Shown here piece after piece: positions 59,294-64,000 of a DNA stretch of 64,000 nucleotides (its first letter is position 1; every line of letters begins with the position of its first letter). Position numbers and translations under genes: made by a program. The notes beneath the pieces were generated by a model. That model was not told the DNA's origin and made no database searches. It saw nothing but the letters and a program-made list of their open reading frames with translations. Location: the NCBI RefSeq assembly GCF_000215955.2, contig NZ_AFNV02000008.1, positions 1 through 64,000 on the forward strand, read 5' to 3'. This stretch comes from Salinisphaera shabanensis E1L3A. GTDB taxonomy: Bacteria; Pseudomonadota; Gammaproteobacteria; Nevskiales; Salinisphaeraceae.

Positions 59294-60319
59294 ATGCTTG
59301 TGACTCAACAACCGGTATTGCGCCGTTTCTGGTATCCCGTCATGCCGCTCGGCGAACTCGACGACGGCCCGAAACCCTTCACGCTGCTCGGCGAAAATAT
59401 TGTGCTCTGGAAGAACACGTCCGACGAGCCGGTCGCGCTGGCCGATCGCTGCTGCCATCGCCATGCCCAGCTGTCCCGGGGCTGGGTCGATGGCGACCAG
59501 ATCGTATGCGGCTACCATGGCTGGTGTTACGACGCGACCGGCGCCTGCGTGAAGATTCCGCAAACGCCTGACCGGCCGGCCCGTGGCAAGGTCGCGGCCT
59601 ACCACTGCCAGGCCCGCTACGACTATGCCTGGGTCTGTCTAGACGAACCGCTCTTCGACATCCCTGAGTTCGAAGAGGCCGAACGCGAAGGCTATCGCAT
59701 GTTCCACGAGTTCTACGAACCCTGGTCTTGTGCCGGGCTGCGCATCATGGAGAACTCGTTCGACAACGCACATTTTTCTTTCGTGCACCAGAACACGTTC
59801 GGCAAGGCCGAGGACCCGGTGCCGGCCAAGCTGGCCATCGACGAGGTCGTCGACGGTTTCCATATGCACGCCATCGCGCCGGTCAAGAACCCGGAAGCAC
59901 AAAAGAAGGCGCTGAACATGGACAGCGACGAAACCGAGCGCGATATGCGCAGCCGCTGGTACCTGCCGTTCGGCCGCAAGCTCCAGATCACGTATCCCAA
60001 CGGGGTGGTGCACGCCATCGTGACCTGGGCGACGCCAATCGACGATGCCACCTCGCAGATCTGTCAGTTCGTCTATCGCAGCGACAGCGAAGCCGACTCG
60101 CCGGCTGCCGGGATCATCGCCTTCGATCGTGAAGTCACCGGCGAGGACAAGTTCATCCTCGAGTCGACCAACTACGATGTACCCCTCGACACCGCCAGCG
60201 GTGAGGAGCTGCATATGCCCTCGGACAAGCCAGGGCTGGTCATGCGCCAGCAGCTCAAACGTCTGCTGGAGGCGCACGGCGAACCGGAAGCTCGGCTTAG
60301 GTCGTCTGCCGTTGCCTGA
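59294..60319 (+). CDS. Rieske non-heme iron oxygenase (HpxD-like candidate)
   Basis: 341-aa oxygenase alpha subunit. Rieske [2Fe-2S] ligands C53-x-H55 and C72-x2-H75 (DRCCHRH and CGYHGW). Mononuclear iron motif ENSFDNAHFSFVH with Asp157, His160 and His165. Relatives include phthalate/vanillate-type oxygenases, methylxanthine N-demethylases, and HpxD, which hydroxylates purines in Klebsiella. The setting, directly before 8-oxoguanine deaminase and near uricase, favours a purine hydroxylase or demethylase. AGGACC precedes ATG 59294. No matching reductase gene is seen. Confidence 0.9.
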   Translation: MLVTQQPVLRRFWYPVMPLGELDDGPKPFTLLGENIVLWKNTSDEPVALADRCCHRHAQLSRGWVDGDQIVCGYHGWCYDATGACVKIPQTPDRPARGKVAAYHCQARYDYAWVCLDEPLFDIPEFEEAEREGYRMFHEFYEPWSCAGLRIMENSFDNAHFSFVHQNTFGKAEDPVPAKLAIDEVVDGFHMHAIAPVKNPEAQKKALNMDSDETERDMRSRWYLPFGRKLQITYPNGVVHAIVTWATPIDDATSQICQFVYRSDSEADSPAAGIIAFDREVTGEDKFILESTNYDVPLDTASGEELHMPSDKPGLVMRQQLKRLLEAHGEPEARLRSSAVA

Positions 60320-60340
60320 GTTGCCACGCTAGACCCAAGC

Positions 60341-60381
60341 GCCGGCCGTCGTCGTTCGTTGCTGCGAGCGGCGGCCGTTTT
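60341..60381 (+). terminator. Possible terminator after the Rieske gene
   Basis: CGGCCG at 60343-60348 can pair with CGGCCG at 60372-60377, with partial pairing inside, and TTTT follows. The stem is imperfect and the loop large, so this is weak. Confidence 0.35.
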
Positions 60382-60431
60382 GCGTCATTTCATTATCGCA
60401 TCGCCTGCGCGGTGCGCATTCAAGGAAAGTC

Positions 60432-61781
60432 ATGTCGATCTGGATCAAGAATCCGTTATCCATTCTGGCCGAGAACGCAGGCGGCGGTATCGTTGTCGAT
60501 GGCGCGCGTATAGTCGAACTCGTACCCAGCGGCCAGACGCCGCAGGCTCATGTAGACAGTGTCTACGACGCCGGTGAACACGTTGTGATTCCCGGAATGA
60601 TTAATACCCATCACCATTTCTTCCAAACGCTCACACGGGCCTTTCCGCCGGCGCTGAACAAGGAGCTCTATCCGTGGCTGGGCTCGCTGTTCCCTTTCTG
60701 GAAGCACTTGACGCCGGAAATGATGCGTCTGGCTGTACGGGTCGCCATGGCCGAACTGTTGCTATCGGGTTGTACGACGGTGATGGATCATCACTACCTC
60801 TATCCGAAGGGGCTGGATGACAAGGCCGTGGATATCGAGGCCGAGGAAGCTCGTGCACTGGGTTTACGCGCAGTGCTCACGCGCGGCTCGATGGATCAGG
60901 CCGGTCGCCCAGGTGATGTGCAACCCGAAAGCGTGGTCCAACCGACTGAACATATCCTGCTCGAGTCCGAGCGGATACTGAACACCTATCACGAGACCGG
61001 CGACGGCGCGATGCTGCAGATCGCGCTCGCCCCCTGCACGCTGCTGTCCTGTACCCAGGAACTTATGCGTGAAAGCGCGCGCCTGGCCCGCCGCCACGGT
61101 GCGCTATTGCATACCCATATGGCCGAGACCACCGGCGAGGTCGATTACTGCGTCGAGCACTACGGCTGCCGCTCGGCCGACTATATGGAAGACGTCGAAT
61201 GGTTGGCCAACGACGTCTGGCTGGGCCACGGCATCCATTTCGACGATCACGAAATAGCCAAGCTGGGTAAGGCAGGTGTGGGCATTGCCCATTGTCCGAG
61301 TTCGAACATGATTCTGGCGTCGGGCACCTGTCGCGCCACCGACCTGGAGCGCGCTGGCTGCTCGATCGGCCTCGGCGTGGACGGCTCTGCCTCGAACGAT
61401 TGCTCGAACCTGATGCAGGAGGTGCGTCAGGCGTTTTTCCTGCAACGTCTGGCCACCGACGCTCAGACCGTGACCCATGCCGATGCCCTACGCTGGGCCA
61501 CGCTCGGCTCGGCGAAATGCCTGGGTCGTGCCAATGACCTGGGTTCGATCGAAGTCGGCAAACAGGCCGACCTGGCCCTGTTCAAGCTCGACGAACTGCG
61601 TTTCTCCGGCCACGGCGATCCGCTGGCCGCGATCGTGCTGTGCGGTGCACACCGTGCGGATCGCGTGATGGTGGCGGGGCGTTGGGTGGTAGAAGACGGC
61701 GCGATTCCGGGTATGGATATCGGCCATCTCATCCACGACCACACTGCGGCGGCCAAGGTGTTACAGACAGCCATCGCATAA
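60432..61781 (+). CDS. 8-oxoguanine deaminase
   Basis: 449-aa amidohydrolase that converts 8-oxoguanine to urate and ammonia. Metal motif INTHHHFFQTLTRAFPPAL near 58 with the family's following PWLGSLFPFWKHL. HTHMAETTGEVDYC near 226, GHGIHFDDHE near 262 and LGVDGSASNDCSN near 316 complete the active site. AAGGAA precedes the ATG. It sits between an HpxD-like Rieske gene and uricase genes, so its product urate would be used at once. Confidence 0.9.
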   Translation: MSIWIKNPLSILAENAGGGIVVDGARIVELVPSGQTPQAHVDSVYDAGEHVVIPGMINTHHHFFQTLTRAFPPALNKELYPWLGSLFPFWKHLTPEMMRLAVRVAMAELLLSGCTTVMDHHYLYPKGLDDKAVDIEAEEARALGLRAVLTRGSMDQAGRPGDVQPESVVQPTEHILLESERILNTYHETGDGAMLQIALAPCTLLSCTQELMRESARLARRHGALLHTHMAETTGEVDYCVEHYGCRSADYMEDVEWLANDVWLGHGIHFDDHEIAKLGKAGVGIAHCPSSNMILASGTCRATDLERAGCSIGLGVDGSASNDCSNLMQEVRQAFFLQRLATDAQTVTHADALRWATLGSAKCLGRANDLGSIEVGKQADLALFKLDELRFSGHGDPLAAIVLCGAHRADRVMVAGRWVVEDGAIPGMDIGHLIHDHTAAAKVLQTAIA

Positions 61782-61823
61782 CGCTCGCCGCGGACGCTGC
61801 ATGCAGCCTCGGCTTGCCGAGGT

Positions 61824-62903
61824 CTAGCCGCGCGAGAGGATGGCCGCGATGACCCCGCCGCCGCTCGGGCCCTGATGCTCGGCGCCACCGGAGACATACA
61901 CCGTCGGGTCGCCGGCCAGGGCCGCAATCACACCGCCCACCACTGCGCGTGCGTGACGGGTGTGATTGATATCCGAGTCGTTGATCATCGTATGCCGGCG
62001 ACCGCGGATTTCGCCCGATGGGTCGGCTTCGGCTTTTGCGAACAGCTGAACGACGCGATCCCCGGGCGCATCGGCGGCCAGTGCCTGTCGTACCGCCTCG
62101 GCATCGATTGCGTCCTGCATGACCGCATGGCGGGCATACAGATCGCCGCTCGCGGAAAGCGTGTTGCCAATGACGATTACCTCGCAATAGTCGAGTTCGC
62201 TGCCGGCCGAGGCAGAAGCCACCGCGCTGAAGCAGTTCATGTCCTCGAGGACGGTTTCGTCCTGCGCCCGTTCGGCTTCGATCTCGCCGAGCGCGACTGC
62301 CACGCCGAGCGCACTGGCGCCGCGAGAATAGCCCATCGATTTGTAGGTATCCGTGGTTGCCACTGCGTGACCGGTCGTCTGGGCTTCACGGATTTTCTGG
62401 CTGGTTAGCAACGGGCATTTGACCTGCACGTAGTGCACATCATCGGGGTCGTCGATACCCGCCTGCTGCAGCGCCTGCGCCGTGGCAGTGGCCACGGCCT
62501 GGATCTGGGCACGTCGGCCGATGTCGTGTGCTGCCAGCTCGGGCGTTCGTGCGACGCCGACGGCGAGTGCCTGGGTGTCCACGGCGCTGGGTTGCGCACT
62601 CCGCTCGCGGCAAATGACGGTGAGGTGTGGGCTGATAACCCCTTCGGTACCGCCGGACATAACCATTGCGATGCGTCGCGCTGCATCGCTGCCGATATGC
62701 GATGCAAACAGATTCTGCAGGCGCTCCGTGGCATAGCCGCGGGTGAAATCGTTGACGCAGCCGTTGCCTTCGGTTTTGCCGAACACCGCGACAACGGTCG
62801 CGGGATCGAGGGCGTTGGATTCGATGAGTTGAACCAGGCCGCGGGTGTCAGCGGGAGAATCGGTCGCTATACGGTGGACAGTGGTCCGGGTTGATGTCGT
62901 CAT
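61824..62903 (-). CDS. Ring-opening amidohydrolase, AtzD/barbiturase family
   Basis: 359-aa enzyme of the cyanuric acid hydrolase/barbiturase ('Toblerone' fold) family, which opens barbiturate or cyanuric acid rings. All three Ser-Lys repeats are visible: Lys43 in FGKTEGNGCVND with SGGTEGV near 83; Lys162 in VQVKCPLL with GYSRGASALGVA near 191; Lys290 in LFAKAEADPSG with SGGAEHQGPSGGG near 338. ATG 62903 has GGAG upstream. Length is as in AtzD. Whether it acts on barbiturate, cyanuric acid or an oxidised purine product is open; a sigma-54-type site and the shared 14-mer lie upstream. Confidence 0.92.
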   Translation of the reverse strand: MTTSTRTTVHRIATDSPADTRGLVQLIESNALDPATVVAVFGKTEGNGCVNDFTRGYATERLQNLFASHIGSDAARRIAMVMSGGTEGVISPHLTVICRERSAQPSAVDTQALAVGVARTPELAAHDIGRRAQIQAVATATAQALQQAGIDDPDDVHYVQVKCPLLTSQKIREAQTTGHAVATTDTYKSMGYSRGASALGVAVALGEIEAERAQDETVLEDMNCFSAVASASAGSELDYCEVIVIGNTLSASGDLYARHAVMQDAIDAEAVRQALAADAPGDRVVQLFAKAEADPSGEIRGRRHTMINDSDINHTRHARAVVGGVIAALAGDPTVYVSGGAEHQGPSGGGVIAAILSRG

Positions 62904-62948
62904 GGCGTGAATAACTCCAGAGTCATTTAAATGGGCGAGCACGGAGGT

Positions 62949-62962
62949 CGTTGTATGCAACG
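62949..62962. promoter_or_regulatory. Shared 14-mer motif ahead of the AtzD-like gene
   Basis: CGTTGTATGCAACG, identical to the copy at 49045-49058 ahead of the BMP importer. It has 5-base inverted arms (CGTTG/CAACG), as expected for a dimeric regulator such as a GntR-type protein. It lies 46-59 bases before the start codon. Confidence 0.6.
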
Positions 62963-63155
62963 GCTAGGCCACCATAGTAGAAGCGACCTCGCAGACGTGC
63001 GCTGTATGGCGGCGGCCACAACCAGTGCGCCATGTTCGAGCAGAGGGAGGGTCAATTGCCCGTATCGAGTGCAACGATCTATCGTCTAAGCATTTCGTTG
63101 GTGCGCCCGGGCTCGTCTGTTGCCTATAGCTGCCGGACCCATGGCGTGGCATGAG

Positions 63156-63171
63156 TGGCACAGAAGATGCT
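63156..63171 (+). promoter_or_regulatory. Sigma-54-type promoter of the OHCU decarboxylase/uricase genes
   Basis: TGGCAC-AGAAG-ATGCT: perfect -24 box, one mismatch in -12, ten bases between GG and GC. Predicted start near 63182, about 90 bases before the GTG start. Confidence 0.65.
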
Positions 63172-63181
63172 ACGAGCCTGA

Positions 63182-63201
63182 GATGCAATGTTGTATGCAT
63201 C
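63182..63201. promoter_or_regulatory. Inverted repeat with the shared motif at the uraD promoter start
   Basis: GATGCA-ATGTTGTA-TGCATC, containing GTTGTATGCA as in the other copies. It starts at the predicted transcription start of the sigma-54-type promoter at 63156-63171. Confidence 0.55.
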
Positions 63202-63270
63202 TAGGGTAGTCACATTGGCTCTCATATATACCGGCAGCTTCGTTCGCCTGCGATTGAAAGGTCAGCCTCG

Positions 63271-63789
63271 GTGAGGTGGACACTCGACCGGTTGAACCGA
63301 TTAGGGGCATCCGAATTCGAGGCTGCCCTTGGCGATATCTACGAAAACTCGCCGTGGGTCGCCCACGCAGGCGCCGAGGCGCGGCCTTTCAGCACGTTGT
63401 CCGCACTGCATGCGGCCTTGGCCGCACAGGTTGATGGAGCTGACGAGGCTGCACGACTGGCCTTGATTCGTGCGCATCCGTCATTGAACGCCGGGGCGTT
63501 TCGGGCAGCCCCGCTGAGCGCGGACTCGGGGCGTGAGCAAGCCGGCGCTGGCCTCGACTCGCTGGACGATCACCAGGCCGAGGTCTTGGCCCGGCTCAAC
63601 CAGGCGTACGAAGATAAGTTCGATATGCCATTCGTCATGGCGGTGAAAGGCCATGGCGCGACTTCGATCGTGGCCCATATTGAAGCGCGCCTGAACCACA
63701 CGTTCGCACAGGAAAAAGCCGCCGCTGTGGCTGAAATTCACCGTATCGCGTACTTGCGTCTGTGCGACAGGATAGAGGATTCACTTTGA
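63271..63789 (+). CDS. uraD: 2-oxo-4-hydroxy-4-carboxy-5-ureidoimidazoline (OHCU) decarboxylase
   Basis: 172-aa enzyme converting OHCU to S-allantoin, the last step of urate oxidation. The catalytic His is in LIRAHPSLN near residue 70. The C-terminal half has the family pattern NQAYEDKFDMPFVMAVKGH near 110-128 and EARLNHTFAQEKAAAVAEIHRIA near 137. GTG start with AAAGG about 10 bases before. Its TGA overlaps the TTG start of the uricase gene (TTGA), so the two are coupled. Confidence 0.9.
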   Translation: MRWTLDRLNRLGASEFEAALGDIYENSPWVAHAGAEARPFSTLSALHAALAAQVDGADEAARLALIRAHPSLNAGAFRAAPLSADSGREQAGAGLDSLDDHQAEVLARLNQAYEDKFDMPFVMAVKGHGATSIVAHIEARLNHTFAQEKAAAVAEIHRIAYLRLCDRIEDSL

Positions 63790-64000
63790 ATATTACCCAT
63801 ATCGAATACGGCAAATGTGCCGTCACGATGTATCGCAGCTACGCTGCGCCGTTGACCGGTATCACCCCGATTCCCGAGTCCGGTTTTACTGGTCGTGCCA
63901 ACCGCTTGTTCGCGGTGGACGTCGAGGTCCATGTGCTCGGTGACCATTTCGAAGCCGCTTATACCAAGGGCGACAATCAGGCGGTCGTGGCCACCGACAC
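63786..64000 (+). CDS. Uricase (urate oxidase), 5' part only
   Basis: Oxidises urate to 5-hydroxyisourate. TTG start at 63786 inside the uraD stop. The 71 codons in the window read NITHIEYGKCAVTMYRSY and later ANRLFAVDVEVHVLGDHFEA and AYTKGDNQAVVATDT. The last is the uricase active-site motif containing the conserved Thr and Asp (VVATDT). The gene runs off the right edge. The hydroxyisourate hydrolase expected between uricase and OHCU decarboxylase steps is not in the window. Confidence 0.9.
   Translation, partial: MNITHIEYGKCAVTMYRSYAAPLTGITPIPESGFTGRANRLFAVDVEVHVLGDHFEAAYTKGDNQAVVATD

Larger units (their letters stand above)
62904..63270. promoter_or_regulatory. Divergent regulatory region between AtzD-like and OHCU decarboxylase genes
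   Basis: No gene is seen in these 367 bases. For the minus-strand gene, TGGCCT-AGCCG-TTGCA at 62956-62971 is a sigma-54-like site with GG-N10-GC but two mismatches in the -24 box. The -12 box overlaps the 14-mer CGTTGTATGCAACG at 62949-62962. For the plus strand, see 63156-63171 and 63182-63201. Confidence 0.65.

Overview
This window is a GC-rich bacterial chromosome segment that looks gammaproteobacterial. The housekeeping set points that way: ppk1, mtgA, ubiK, a ComM/YifB ATPase, rep, cytochrome c5, a TorF-type porin, FetAB and glnK-amtB. The proteins are rather acidic, which would suit a marine or moderately halophilic bacterium such as a Salinisphaera- or Halomonas-like organism. The genus is inference only. 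There is one tRNA, no rRNA, no CRISPR array and no insertion sequence.

Left part, 1-10 kb: a TRAP transporter operon (dctP, dctQ, dctM) followed by a crotonase and a class III CoA-transferase. It converges on a fold-type III PLP enzyme, a GntR regulator and a YdiJ-type FAD/Fe-S hydroxyacid dehydrogenase. Two genes of the TRAP operon are broken as read: dctQ by an in-frame TAG, the CoA-transferase by a frameshift.

10-27 kb is mostly housekeeping. It holds an SDR, a tspO/membrane protein/cbiX operon divergent from sufT with an FNR/ANR-type box between them, an MFS exporter, several DUF families, a peroxiredoxin, PhzF, ppk1, a SYLF protein coupled to mtgA, a YheT hydrolase, a glycosyltransferase, cardiolipin synthase and fetAB. 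27-38 kb carries two PII genes flanking amtB and a decayed second amtB, with a sigma-54 promoter and an NtrC site. It continues with ubiK, comM, a porin, rep, a TetR/DUF1348 pair with paired operators, cytochrome c5, tRNA-Arg(CCG) and an OprD-like porin.

Right part, 38-64 kb: a large nitrogen-heterocycle scavenging region. One minus-strand operon (46.9 to 38.6 kb) joins an NMT1/THI5-like ABC importer with two binding proteins to an isochorismatase-fold amidase, an SDR, an allantoinase/dihydropyrimidinase-type cyclic amidase and a deaminase-type amidohydrolase. It is divergent from a LysR gene carrying a one-base deletion. From 49 kb comes a BMP-type nucleoside/nucleobase ABC importer, a cupin, an isochorismatase-fold protein lacking its catalytic Lys and Cys, formamidase AmiF, a WrbA-like flavoprotein and two NMT1-type lipoproteins. 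These are followed by a Rieske oxygenase resembling HpxD, 8-oxoguanine deaminase, an AtzD/barbiturase-type ring-opening amidohydrolase, OHCU decarboxylase and the start of uricase. The chain 8-oxoguanine to urate to 5-hydroxyisourate to OHCU to allantoin is largely recognisable, although hydroxyisourate hydrolase is not seen.

The most interesting signal is regulatory. The OprD-like porin, the BMP operon, the NMT1 lipoproteins, the AtzD-like gene and the OHCU decarboxylase/uricase genes each have a sigma-54-type promoter (GG-N10-GC), good to excellent at most of them. Each also has a nearby copy of a GTTGTATRCAAC-like motif, often at the predicted transcription start. This suggests a nitrogen-controlled regulon with a second, pathway-specific regulator that is not encoded in the window.
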